A DNA stretch of 64,000 nt from Lepeophtheirus salmonis (GCF_016086655.4 NC_052135.2:68855702-68919701); one strand, 5' to 3'. Shown: positions 46,190 to 57,610, counted from the stretch's first letter. Translations and numbers: made by a program. The notes: generated from the sequence alone by a model not told the origin.

Positions 46190-46575
46190 TTATTAGGCCC
46201 ATTCTTCCATATTTCCCTCCTTATACTCTCCCTCCAAGGTATCACACACTACCCATAAATGAATTAGACTCTGAGTTGTATATCTACACAATCTGCATGA
46301 TACATCTTTCACCATTCCCATTACCTTTAGATGCTTCCTTAAGGTAATATACCCTGTAATGAAGACAATTATGATGTTTATAGATGCTCTCCTATGTTTA
46401 AGAAGTCTCCTTACAAACTAGGCCCTCCAAAAAGAGTTTGGCTTGTCGGCACGTTGTTTTTTCTATCCATTCCCGTTTCCATGCTTTCCATATGTACTTA
46501 TTTATCTCGGATAAAACTGCACTTTTGGGATTCTTCAACCATTTTTTTAAACTTATTGGACATTAGACCGCTTTG
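46190..46575 (-). pseudogene. LINE ORF2 3' end (RNase H linker and CCHC knuckle), decayed
   Basis: The minus strand reads SLKKWLKNPKSAVLSEINKY, then IWKAWKREWIEKTTCRQAKL and FLEGL (46575-46400). After two stops and a frameshift it reads INIIIVFITGYITLRKHLKV and MGMVKDVSCRLCRYTTQSLI, then HLWVVC, ending at EEWA and a stop near 46194. The W..xWxxxxTxRQxKxF block, the TG(H/Y) and the CxxC-x8-H-x4-C knuckle are the usual end of ORF2 in R1/Jockey-type non-LTR retrotransposons. The reverse transcriptase itself is not present next to it, as expected of a 5'-truncated insertion. The plus-strand opening at 46394-46576 is a shadow. Confidence 0.75.
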
Positions 46576-46617
46576 ATTTTGTTCCTTTTTTTTTTAAAAT
46601 TTCGATTACAAATAGGT

Positions 46618-47010
46618 CGAAAAAGTTGTCACATGGTATGCAAATGACCTATGCAAAATTTTATTATCCTATGGGGTCATCTTTAGGTGGCTCATCTGGA
46701 TCAAATTATGAAAAAAGGTAAACACCCTTTACTTAGTCTATATAGATATTAAAAGGATATTTTTTGTTAATTTGACAAAAATAATTTTGATAGAACTTTT
46801 TTTAAACATAAAAAGTGTTTAAATTGTTTTTTTTTCTAAAATAGACCGATTGAACAAAAAAAAAAAGCGAAAAAACTTGGGAATATTAGGAAAAAAAATA
46901 AGTAACTTTGATCTCCTTTCAAACTTTAAACAAGACGTGCAACCTAAAGATGCATAATTAATTTTCATACCATATGACAACTTTTCTGCTCTAACAGAAA
47001 TCGAAATTCG
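46618..47010. repeat. Imperfect inverted repeat with ~190-base spacer
   Basis: 46618-46725 (AAAAAGTTGTCACATGGTAT, then TCTTTAGGTGGCTCATC) and the reverse complement of 46905-47005 (GAAAAGTTGTCATATGGTAT, then TCTTTAGGTTGCACGTC) align in order with small gaps. It could be two opposed copies of one repeat or a foldback element. Confidence 0.6.
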
Positions 47011-47014
47011 AAAA

Positions 47015-48060
47015 AAGTTGAAAATATACATGTCTATTGGACATGTAGAAATGGGATAAGTGATATCATGCATTAGAAATATAAAAAGGCTCTGTTAGGA
47101 GTAAGTCTTTGATACCATAAACCAAGTATATTATATATTTTATATACAAAACTAAGGATCTCACAATAAATCAAATATTTTGTACAACTCCCACAGTTTT
47201 TTAAGACGTTTAAGTTCATTTTTTTATAAGTAAAAAACATCATAGAATCAAAGTACACAGTCAATATTTTTGTTATTTTCGAAATATTAAATTTGCAGTA
47301 GGCACAAGGCATTAGATTAGGTCGAAAATCAGAATTTTAAAAAACGATGATGTGGTGTAATCGAAATTTGGCTATACCATGAATGATTATTTCAGGGCAA
47401 ATTTTGGGAGCAATAATAGTTGGAAGTTTCAGCTACAATAATTATTTTAAATATATACTAATACAATGCTTCAAATTTCGTTCTTATTGAAAAAAATTAT
47501 ATGTTCAACAAATCAAATTTTGTACTTTCTGCTAATTAACAATAAAATGGTGTTATTTTCATCTTTATGCATCAAGAACAAAGCAACTATATTTCAATTT
47601 TTTTATAACATAATAATTCATTGTTCATCATCATCAATGCCCAAATCTTGTCTTAAGGATAAAGGGATGATGTTAGTCATCCTCACAGAAGTAATTAAAT
47701 TTATAAAAAAATTTGTAAACAAATTTTAAACCCCATTCCGTCAAGCCCATATTTTACAAAAATTATTTATATAGTATTCCACAACTATTCCCAATATTCG
47801 GTTTTCAAAATGAGAAAAAAATAAATCAAATATCATTAAAATATACACACTTCAAAATGAAATACAAATCTAATTAATTCGATTGAGCAAAGTCTAGACC
47901 AAATTTGTTGCATTAATGTTAACCCTTTAATGCTTTATTTATGATTGAAATTAAAGAAAATATCAAGAGAAATAGTAGTCATAAAAAATGATTTTTGAAA
48001 AAAAAATATTATAAAATGTTGAACATTTTTTTACTCTAGAAAAAAGGGGCATATTTTTTT
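47015..48060. other. AT-rich non-coding stretch
   Basis: No gene supported. Confidence 0.4.
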
Positions 48061-48067
48061 TCTAATA

Positions 48068-48150
48068 TCACGGCCTTACCTCGCTTACACAAAAATATAC
48101 ATTGTATTTGTTGACAACTGCCGATATTTTCTTATCATCAGTGTTCTGAA
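48068..48150 (+). repeat. Dispersed repeat family R2, copy 2
   Basis: CCTTACCTCGCTTACACAAA, then AATATACATTGTATTTGTTG, ACAACTGCCGATATTTTC and GTGTTCTGAACATTGA. The last word is shared with 62230. Confidence 0.5.
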
Positions 48151-48199
48151 CATTGATTAGTTGAACTCTAATTTTTTCTTTTGAAGCTGTACACAATTC

Positions 48200-48303
48200 T
48201 AATTTGGAAAAAATGGGTTGAAGACTACGAACTAATTTTATAATAATTGTACTATTATGATATAATTTGGAAAAAAATGGGTTGAAGACTACGAACTAAT
48301 TTT
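48200..48303. repeat. Direct duplication with 63-bp offset
   Basis: AATTTGGAAAAAATGGGTTG followed by AAGACTACGAACTAATTTT occurs at 48201 and 48264, differing by one A in the homopolymer. The intervening part of the unit is AT-rich. Confidence 0.85.
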
Positions 48304-48304
48304 G

Positions 48305-50930
48305 GACCTAATATGTAGGTTTCTTTTTTTTAATAAAAGATTGCATGATACTATCAAAGTAACGAAGTAATATACCTAACTATAGTATATATAGAGTGAT
48401 GATACGCGGCCATATCAAGGGGAATTCTCTGACGTCGAGACAACAGATAAGATAATTATAGTATAGAGTGTTTACTAACGTTTACTTCCAAAAAAATCCC
48501 ATATATAAAGGTATATCATCGGGGAAACCGTAAAAATTCGAGGATTCATGGACCCAAGTTCAAAGCATACTCACGAATCTTATTCAATTTAAGAATGATT
48601 CTTTTTTATTCTTTTTATTCAATTAGTCCTGTTTCGCTCCTTATTTAGGACTGAAGCCAAGTGTCCCATCCAGTTTAGTACCGGTCCAGTTCAGATTACG
48701 AAATCTTTAAAATTTATTCAAATTTATTATAAAATTTATTTTGAACAGAAACAATCTAATACAAAAACATCCAATTTAAGTTAAATAAACAAAAAAAGAA
48801 AAGAAATCAATGCAACTTATGAGAGTAACACTAAAGAATTATAAATATACTTCCAAAAACTTTTTAAAAGTTTTGACTCTTGAGTTTAACAAACGACTCT
48901 CTCTCTCTCTCGCTCACTCACCCGGGATAACAAAATATGAATTCCTATTCTGCGGATGTGCATATTTTCACTTCATATAAACACCTGCAATGGTATATAA
49001 ACGCAATAAGTCGAACATATTTTTATTCCTAATTTATTTTGTTTAATATATTTGACAATTTTTTTCTAGAAATAGAAAATCCCTACATAAAAACTTTTTT
49101 TTGTGTGTGCATGCAACACCAGATACCTAAAGAAAAGAATATTATTGTATTCTCAGTAAAACCATTAACAAGTGTTTTTTATTTGTCTACGAGATAAAAC
49201 TTTCACAAAACCTGTGTATTTAGTATTTAGATACATAAATACGGAATAAAATTACAAAAAGTTTTTTGTTATAATAAATTATTATACAAATTGATATATT
49301 TTATAGGTGGGATCTGAAATAATAATTTTTCTGTGATGGTATAATAATATAATTTATTCAGCAGGATATTAAACATTTGAATCTTTACTCATAAAGCAAA
49401 GTTTGTCTGGCTCTCTTTCCATGGTCGATACTCTATTCCTAAAAGACTTAGACTTATACCTCCCCAACAATTCCTCAGTGGTTCTCTCCGTCTGTCATGA
49501 GTGTAGGCATCCGTGATTACTTTATACATAATTTGATGTTTTTTCCCCCAACAATTAAAAAATAATGATAACAGCCTTGGAAAATAATAAAAAACTGTTC
49601 AGATTGCAGCTACAAAATATTTAACACGCATAAGGCCATAATTTTTACATCTCCAGTTATGGCATGCTAAGATATCTTGAGGCAAGCGAATTAGTATTAA
49701 TATTACGGTTATATTGCTTCAAATATTTGACTTCAAATTGGTCCTGTCCCGGCTGTCGGTTGTTGAAAACGTTCTTATTCAAATTCAACCAATCATCATT
49801 GAGATCAATAAGCACAAACGTAATAAAAAATAAGCACAAACGATTATATCCTTCAGTAAAAATGTGTTTTTAATTGGGGACTTTAAATTGATATCATCCC
49901 TCTTAATCATTAAACCTTCCTTTGATTTTAGTCCTCCTGACATTTTGATATTTTCTTCATAATTGATTTGTTTACATCCATAGATTTAACTCTGTTTGAT
50001 ATCCTAATTATTTTCCTGGGGCTAAAATGAATCAAACTTCTATACTTTAACTACCCATTTTAAAAACATTACACTCGTAGTGCTAAGACCATTTACTCAG
50101 AGAAATGATGAATAAATAAAATTAGACAAGCTGAATTATTCATATTTATACTTATCAAATAAGAGTTAACAAATGTCATTTTGGTTTCTTGCAATATATT
50201 TAACAGTTTTTTTTCCTTGGCTCAACACCATAAATCAGTCAACTACCTGTTATAAAACCCTTTAAAAGCATTACCAATTAGAAAGCAATCTCTACAAGTC
50301 ATCTTTATAACTTCACAATAGTATATGAATGTGTTTCAGTTTATCAACTTAACTCGTTGAGTAAAACTTTAATTATCTTTCATACATGTGAGATAGTTTT
50401 CCATTATTTGTAATTTTGGATTAATTCAGTATTTATTAATGTTACAAATAATAGAAGCTAAATTATATCTTCAATTTAGTGAACATAGATGAATGCTGAC
50501 GTTACTTGCTAATATCCATGAATGGTGATGTTATTGAACAATACTTTTTGTATGAGACAGACCGTTTTTATGAACAAAGTAAATTATATCAAGAGAAGAC
50601 AAAATGGTGCATTAGCGTTGTTTACTTATTAGTAATTTGTTTATATAGCCAAAAATAGTAGCACCATTTTGCGTTTATTGTTTGTATTTTCGTAGTTTCT
50701 ATCATTAATTGTACATTACGACAACATAGTGCATATGCACCACTTCGTAGAAATTGATGTTGTTTTAGTGTACACATGCCTTATTGCATACATCACGTGG
50801 AAAAATAATACACTAACTTGTGATAAAAAAAGTAACTTCAAGGTAACAGGTGCGTTTTGTTATTTTATTAATAGCTTTAAAGTCAACTAGCTATAAAATA
50901 ATCCACTGATAAAAACAGGCGATAGAAGAT
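48305..50930. other. Non-coding stretch with a CT microsatellite and a partial R1 copy
   Basis: 48893-48912 is (CT)n. 49430-49490 (AAAAGACTTAGACTTATACC, TCCCCAACAATTCCTCAGTG) is a partial reverse R1 copy. 48650-48700 holds GGACTGAAGC and CCGGTCCAGTTCAG words. No gene recognised. Confidence 0.4.
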
Positions 50931-50934
50931 TATA

Positions 50935-51065
50935 TCAGAGATGGTGACTTGTATTCGAAACTTGCGACTCGAGTTCATCTCAAAATCGAAGATTTACGGC
51001 TTGAATTGGATATTTAAGAGTCGTGATTTTACTTGGACGCGAAAGTTATTTTACAATTAATAGAC
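50935..51065. repeat. GACTTG/ACTCGAGTT-rich dispersed repeat, copy 1
   Basis: ACTTGCGACTCGAGTTCATC, TCAAAATCGAAGATTTACGG. Similar strings of ACTTG/CTCGA words occur at 51900-52035 and 53850-53935 (ACTCGAGTTCGACTTGAGTC, GCAACTCGACTTGATCTCAG, AGTCAAAGATCCGCAA). Confidence 0.45.
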
Positions 51066-51227
51066 GAAACTCCTTAACACTATTGATCCTACCAGATAGT
51101 TAATAAGTCTTTCATCACTACTCTTTGCAATTCATTTTAATCTGCATTATTTCAAATAAACATGGACATTGTAGAAATCAAAGATAAATTTTTTCCATAA
51201 ATATATACTATATAGAAACAGGTATGG

Positions 51228-51745
51228 GAACTTGGCCTCCGAATGCAGTAATGAAAGCCTCCAAGTTGGCTGCACACAATTGTGGCATCTAATTATGACC
51301 ATGTTCTTCCACTCTTTATTGACAATTCGTCAATGTTCCTTTAGCAGACTTGGCACACCTTGAAATCGACAAGCTACCAAATGTTGTAGTCCAGCGGTTT
51401 GAGATCTGGGCTCTAGGGTGCAGAGAAGTTAGTTAAGAAGTTATATAAAAGACTCCTACAATGTTTCATACGGATTTGTTGATGCTTTTAAGTCAAGAAG
51501 GGTCTCTCTTCAAACCTGTTGGACTTCTGTCTAGCAGGGTTGGCCACCTTTGACACTGTTGAGCAGTATAGGAACTTCATTTTTTGCAAATTTGGTCATG
51601 GATATGACTAGATTGGCCTTAAAATGAGTACATGGCAGCTTCAGAGGTTAGATTGACTTATCTATCGCTGCAAGGACTATCCTTGAGGCCGAGGCAATCT
51701 TCTAGGCGCTCGCAAACGTAGTAGATGGTGTGACGGATGCCCCGA
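51228..51745 (-). pseudogene. mariner transposase remnant with internal deletion
   Basis: Minus-strand reading. The N-terminal block IYYVCERLEDCLGLKDSPCS (51740-51660) matches the mariner helix-turn-helix linker (xVxxRLEDGLxLKDxPRSGR). After unreadable sequence comes SPDLKPLDYNIW (51412-51377), the block with the last catalytic Asp, then NIDELSIKSG. Finally, one frame over, comes ANLEAFITAFGGQVP (to 51230), the typical end (RxEAVIxAxGG). The first and second Asp blocks are missing. Stops interrupt every segment. No terminal repeats identified. Confidence 0.72.
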
Positions 51746-51899
51746 GCTGCTTAACAATGTTCAAGGTGTCAGAACAAAGTTGCAATATCCAGTCTTGTTG
51801 GTACCATCTTTTGTCTAAAATTAAGATATATTTGTTTTCAATATCTCTTTTGAAAGATAACAAGAAAGACATTTCATTAATGTGAGTAACAATGTGATT

Positions 51900-52660
51900 G
51901 AAAATCTATTTATGGACTTCAAATGAACTAAAAATAAATTTGAGGATATGAACTTGACTTAATAAATTATTCAAGAGCTTGACTTGAACTAAAGAGTAAA
52001 TACATGAGATTGGACTTGGACTTGCAGTATAAAGAAATTTGTGTATTACGTAAAGGTTGGCATTTTGAGCAATAGCAAGTATCAAAATAAAAGAGGTCGT
52101 TAGAAAATAATTCTATAAAGTTTGCAAAACATAATTTTCTTTTACTTTTTGGGTTATTGCCTTAAATAATTTCATAAAAATGAAATAGTCTCTCATATGT
52201 GTGAATATACTTAATGTTTTTTATAATAAAAAGAGCCGTAGTATAATATTTAGTGTTGATTTGACTTAAATCGTGTGGAACCGAGCTAAGTTGATAAATT
52301 GAAAAGGAAAAAAATAAAGAAAAAAAAGGTATAATAATAAAGCTTACAAGGCATTCATTATTTATCTAATTTTTATTTTGCATTATGAGCACTAATAAGC
52401 CAATATTTATTAGTAACTATGTGATCGTACAATACGTTACGAAACTGTGACAAATGTTTAGTCTGTCTCCTCAGTGATAAAAAAATGAGATTGAATTATA
52501 TCGGAATGCTAAAAAACCCTAAAATAGACATTTATTCTCTGGAAATTATGAGAATATTTCAGGACAGAGGAGCTGAGATGTCATAACATTTTAATAAATT
52601 AGCTGCATGCAGTTCGAAGACAAAGGAAATTCTACACAAATTCCACAATGTATTTAGCAA
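51900..52660. other. Non-coding stretch with ACTTG-rich repeat copy 2
   Basis: 51900-52035 contains repeated GACTTGA/GGACTTGG words. The remainder is AT-rich with no gene. Confidence 0.4.
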
Positions 52661-52679
52661 GAACATAGGAAGGAGCTAC

Positions 52680-52775
52680 CCCTGAAGTTGATCCTCAATT
52701 CTACTATTAGTACGACAGCTACTTACACTTATTAGACTGAAACCAATCCTCACAGTTACACTCGGTTTCTATAAG
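52680..52775 (-). repeat. Dispersed repeat family R1, partial copy
   Basis: TTGATCCTCAATTCTACTAT, CTACTTACACTTATTAGAC, CAATCCTCACAGTTA: reverse complement of module a. Confidence 0.5.
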
Positions 52776-53084
52776 CACATGATTCCGATATTCAATCCGA
52801 TTTTGTAAATAATGGTTCACAGAAGAAAAGGAATTCAGAAGTAATGATCACAACTTAGAAAAGAAATACACTCCTTAGTGTGTCTACTAAAAAAAACGGG
52901 CGATAAAATAATCATAAAAATTAGCATTAGTTATCCCCTTGATGCCAAGAAGAATGAAGAAATAAAAACGTGCAACAGCTTGATGAAACATCATTTTTTG
53001 TTGGCAGGGCTTTAGAAGACACGTGTCGTGTTGTAAATCCTAATCACTTCACAGATGTCAAAAAAAAAAAAAATTACTGAAAAT

Positions 53085-53300
53085 CAACATGGTAACTCCG
53101 ATAACTTGAAGAATGTTTTGAAGGAGAGTAGCTAGGCTTTCAGAATGTTTCATTACATCAGCTACTTGCAGCCGTGACGAGGGGGAGGGATAATCTTGAG
53201 CAAAGACAGGAATTACTCCGATATCCATCCTCAATTCTATTTTGAGTCCATCGGGGATCGTTAACAAATCCTCATTGTTACTTCTGTCATTGACTACTTC
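53085..53300 (-). repeat. Dispersed repeat family R1, copy with modules a and b
   Basis: Module b part: GTAACTCCGATAACTTGAAG, AATGTTTTGAAGGAGAGTAG. Module a part: CAGGAATTACTCCGATATCC, ATCCTCAATTCTATTTTGAG, AACAAATCCTCATTGTTAC. One of the longer copies. The minus-strand opening at 53058-53267 is a by-product. Confidence 0.6.
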
Positions 53301-53304
53301 ATAC

Positions 53305-55065
53305 TTAGATGCTCTCTATTTAGGAATATACGAATAATGATAAGAGCTTTGATATTGCAACTAGAAAAAGTAAAGCATACGTTCTGTGTCATATTTTAAA
53401 CAATGCTAATATTTTTTTTTTCAATCCAGCACAAATAGTTTTATGTTTTAATGTATTTCAAAGTAATAATGAAACCAAAAGATTCATACGTGGGATGAAT
53501 ACAATCAAATATTATACGATTTTTTTCTGTAAAAATAAAGCATGATCAGTTTTATATTAATTGTTTATTGCTTGACAATTTTTATTAGAGAAATATTTCA
53601 ATTATTCAACTGTACGACCGGATATTTAAGGCTAATTATTATGAAAAGATTTCGATAGATAAAAATTATGCTATGGTAATTGGTACTCTCACATTTGATA
53701 GGGGGCGTGTCTTTAAGTGCGAGGAATAAAAAAGCTTCAGAAATAATAACAAGAGAAAAAACTGAATCTCCACCGAAACTCAAATCCATTATTCATTTTT
53801 TTTTTTAATTTGTGTTTTTTCATTTATTTGTAAATTGATTGAATACCAGAGGGGGACACCTGGGACTCGAGTTCGACTTGAGTCCATATTTTAAAGACTT
53901 GCAACTCGACTTGATCTCAGAGTCAAAGATCCGCAATTATCCTCTTCTCTTGGATTACAAAATACTAATATTCGAACTTTTTCTCTGATAAATAATGTAA
54001 TAATAACAGAATTTCCATAAATTAAAACTTTTTGGCCCAAGATTTGAAACTATTTACAATATTTATAATTTAAAATGTTTAGTTTTTCAATGCATGTTAT
54101 TGTATTTATGTACAGCCATTACGTACTTCTAAAATATAGTTTAGCTTTCCGAGTTCAATTCATAAATAATTTTAGTCTTCCATTCGTTATCTATAGATTT
54201 GTAAATTGAGAGTTGATAATTTTTTGTGTAATGTTTGATGAGATATATTTTTAACTTAAATGACGGGATCCTAATTAGGTATGAATTTCGCTTATTAGCA
54301 AATTTGGAGGTTCAGAAAATGTTTTTTTCATCTACATATCTTACCAATGAGTACAAACTATTTAATTTGGTTAATATCTTTCTTTTTTTAAATACAAATC
54401 TACTGACTTACCACATCAGGACATGAAACTTGTATCAAATAATTGCAGTATGTATTAGTTAAATTAGAGGATCACATTCCAGAAGGATTGGGAATATTAG
54501 AAGTAGATAGTCTTATAATTTGAAGTAAAAAGTTATCAATCCTATTGATCAACATTTACTTTTAGTTTAGATAATACGATATTTATTATTATACACTATT
54601 TTATTCCTTTATAAAATGATTTAGCTGTTTGCTTGAAAAATATAATTATTTTATTATTATCAATTACTAAACAAAGTATATAGGCTCTATTTTAACAGTA
54701 AATAATGGTCATGCTTGGTTTCGATTTACATAATTAAACATTATGGAATTGAATGTAAGAAATAAGGATTGTTAGTTTAATCTTCCCTACTTTTTATATA
54801 TAGAACTATAATTGAAATAGACTAAAAAATACAGAACAAAATTATTTATTTAATATAGATAATATATTAACATTAAAACAAAAATTTAATAATAAACAAA
54901 AATAAATATCTGGTTTATTATCAACTATAAATATAAACATATACTTTTATAATGAATTCTTTTACATATCAAATTATTGTAAATGCAGGAGGTAGACAAC
55001 AAAATAACCTCAAACAGGAATAATTTTACCAGTTCTTATATAGATTATGACTTATATAGTAAAAA
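53305..55065. other. AT-rich non-coding stretch with ACTTG-rich repeat copy 3
   Basis: 53850-53935 holds the third ACTCGAGTT/GACTTGA-rich copy. Otherwise AT-rich DNA with no supported gene. Confidence 0.4.
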
Positions 55066-55070
55066 TAAAT

Positions 55071-55393
55071 TTATATAACGATTTTTGTATTGTTTTTTAT
55101 ACAATGTGTATAATATCTACATGTTTTGATCTTCTTTTTCAAATATTTACTATTGAAATAACATCCATTATATGAAAAGTACTTCATTTTTATTTCTCGT
55201 GATTGAAACACATCACTTTCTGATTCATCTGGAAGTTCTTGATCCGGATCAAAAGATAGTTTCGTATTAGTGCTATCAAAGATACATGTCGTGCCTTATA
55301 ATAAAAAGCAAGTAGATTAAAATCTTAAATATAAAGCAACGGAAAATGATAAGTTATACCTTCTAATAAATTTATAAGCTTCCGTTTGGTCAT
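55071..55393 (-). CDS. Candidate two-exon small gene, 85 residues, unknown function
   Basis: Exon 1 runs from the ATG at 55393 to 55360 (MTKRKLINLLEG). A 65-bp intron (55359-55295) starts GTATAAC and ends TTATTATAAG. Exon 2 runs from 55294 to a TAA at 55071. Spliced, the frame is intact for 86 codons including stop. The protein has a basic start and an acidic middle (FDPDQELPDESESDVFQS). It then turns strongly basic and Cys/Tyr-rich (KYFSYNGCYF, KKKIKTCRYYTHC). I do not recognise it. The acidic stretch resembles the N-terminus of some piggyBac-like transposases, so it may be the first part of a transposon gene. No promoter or poly-A signal evaluated. The model depends on the splice sites, which are plausible but not strong. 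Confidence 0.35.
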
Positions 55394-55399
55394 TGTGCA

Positions 55400-55985
55400 A
55401 GTGCTTGTTAATACTTTCATTGACATTCAATGACCAAAGGTTTAGTTTTTAGAGATCCTCTGAGTAACAATCCCAATTCTTGAGAATGATTATAACAAAT
55501 ATGACCAACATTGTTAGTAATTGTTATTATAGAAGCAACTAAATACATTTTATCTTTTTTATAAGATTTATGTGTAGCTTCACTTGTTGAAGAAGCTCTG
55601 CTTTGTGTATAAAATTTGGTAAACGTTTATGATAATAGCGTTTATAAGTTTTTCCTCATTTCTACTGTAAAAGGCTATAAAATGGGTATCTTCAAATTAT
55701 AAAAAGTCGTAATGTTCGGGTAGATTATATCCAACGGCTTTGTAAAAAGGTTCAAAGGTGGTGTAATCAAATGAAAAATGGTCACATTATTCATCATCGA
55801 TTCAACAGACAGAACATGTTCGTTTTTTTCCCTATAAAAAAGTTGGTTTCTACCTCTAAAGTACCAGAAAGAATCCAGTACTTAAGTCATTTCTCTCCTA
55901 AAGACAAAAACGAAGTTTTCAGAACATTCAGACCTTTCAAGACGAGGAGTTTTTTTTTTCCTTCGATCTAAATAGCTGATGAGAG
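55400..55985. other. Unassigned stretch between small ORF and LINE remnant
   Basis: Moderately AT-rich with scattered short openings on both strands (for example plus 55771-55971) but no motif. It may contain LINE 3' sequence. Confidence 0.3.
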
Positions 55986-56029
55986 GAGTTAATGTTTATA
56001 TTTGATTGTTTTTCCTCAGTGCAGAAGCA

Positions 56030-56590
56030 GTCGTAGATGTTAATTGAAATTGATAAGGCACCGCAGGTCTGGGAACCTGTACAAACTTACCGAAAATTAC
56101 TTCGAAATGTTTAAAACCCATTTCGAAAAATCATCTAATAAAAGCAGAGATTTAAAGTTTAAAATGGACTGCCAGTAAAAATCATGTTCAAGTCGTCGGT
56201 GTGACAAATACATTTGAGGATGAGATGGAAGGGAGGAAAACACAACAATATTATCTTCCGCGGATATTTTCCGAATGAAAGGGTCAACATCTATAATGAA
56301 AAGTAAGGCTCACGATGGTTCTCCATGGCAAAAACCTCTTATGTTGGGGAACTTTGCACTTTGACTTCCATATTGGATTATTGTCTGAGATTTTGCAAGC
56401 AGAACTCCAACCATTCGAATAATGTAGTCGTCCTAGCCTTTTCGATATAATGAATGGATTATAAATTTGTGGGAAAGCGTGACAAACGTTTTGGTAAAAT
56501 CAACTGCCATCAAGGAAATATCGCCAGATGATTCTAAAATGGCGTGTAACGTAAAAGGAACGCCATCGATTCGTTTGTAATTTATAAATC
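56030..56590 (-). pseudogene. Non-LTR retrotransposon reverse transcriptase fragment, decayed
   Basis: The minus strand reads YKRIDGVPFTLHAILESSGD, then ISLMAVDFTKTFVTLSHKFI (first catalytic Asp block, 56504-56490). After a stop come YIIRMVGVLLAKSQTIIQYG and KFPNIRGFCHGEPS, a second stop, and ALLFIIDVDPFIRKI. This is the RGxxQGxPLSPxLFxxxxDPLIRxI block of LINE reverse transcriptases. A frameshift then gives HTDDLNMIF (56203-56187), the YADD active-site box with Thr in place of Ala. The order and spacing fit reverse transcriptase motifs; clade undetermined. Two stops and one shift inactivate it. Neither the endonuclease nor a 3' end was identified. Confidence 0.75.
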
Positions 56591-56594
56591 ATAC

Positions 56595-57480
56595 TGAGTT
56601 GGGGGGAAAATTTATTTTAAAACGACACAAGGGCTAAAACATATAAAAATATTTTACATATACAGTTCTCTATGTTCATGGGTCTTAAATTTTTTTAGAA
56701 ACCATATTTTTTAAATATCTATTTAAATTAAACTAAAGATTCTATTCAGTAATAACATGTCCTGTTTTTGTGAAATTTTTGAGCAAAAGTAGCAAAATCT
56801 TTCATTTTCTTTCTTATGAAACAAACTTAACTTTTTTCCTTTCCTTCTATTTTTTTTTTTTTTTTGCATTATCATTTCTTGTTATCATCACATATATGTA
56901 CATTCATATTTCAAATGCTGTAGAATTGTTGTAGTTATCTCTGGGTATATTTAAATTATACTCATAAATAAACCTAGTCTATGGTTTTTTGATTGCTACA
57001 AATGCTGAACAAATTTCAAAAGAAACAAAGGAACCGGATATTTAGTAATAACCTAACTTTGAGTTTGTGTTTTGTATGTGAATATTAGATAAAGTTATTA
57101 TATTATGTAAATATATATGTAAGTTCTCTTGTTTTGCTTTCGGTTTGAAACTTATTCCAACCAAGAATGTTCTGAAACGGCTTCGTAGTAAATTTTGTAC
57201 TACACACAAAAAAAAGGGCCCAGGGAAAGAAATTTTTGGGGTTAAATTTTGGTTCATGGTGTCGAAATATTGGTCCAGACTAGCTTAGAAAAAATACGAC
57301 CGAACTGGAAAAAAAATTGGCCTCGAACTGAGTCTCAACACTAGTAAGTACCCATAAAGTGGGAACCCAAAACATTCAGTAGCATGACTAAATAACAAAA
57401 ACCGGATCATATTGAATCAAATAAAGAAAAACCCACACTAATTTGTGATTTGTTTAAATAATTTGTCTAGCTATATTTTT
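56595..57480. other. AT-rich non-coding stretch
   Basis: No gene. 57270-57340 contains GGTCCAGACTAGCTT and CGAACTGGAA words like those at 37.8 and 48.7 kb. Confidence 0.35.
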
Positions 57481-57487
57481 TATTCAG

Positions 57488-57610
57488 TGTGTCGTCCTTT
57501 AGAAACAATGACAGTCTCGACATGCCAGAGACCAGATTGGTAGCTTTTGACGATGAAGGACGTGTCTAGTGCCTACCACGCTGGTATGATGGCAGCTCAA
57601 AGCATATTTA
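57488..57610 (-). pseudogene. mariner transposase C-terminal fragment
   Basis: The minus strand reads AAIIPAW, stop, ALDTSFIVKSYQSGLWHVET and VIVSKGRHTE, then a stop at about 57488. This matches the last ~38 residues of mariner transposases (LKAAIxxAWxxLDxxxIxxxCQxFRxRVExVIxxKGxHIE). The rest of the gene is not recognisable upstream. Confidence 0.55.

Noticed and set aside
46394..46576. 60-residue plus-strand open frame
   Set aside because: Shadow of the LINE ORF2 end on the minus strand.
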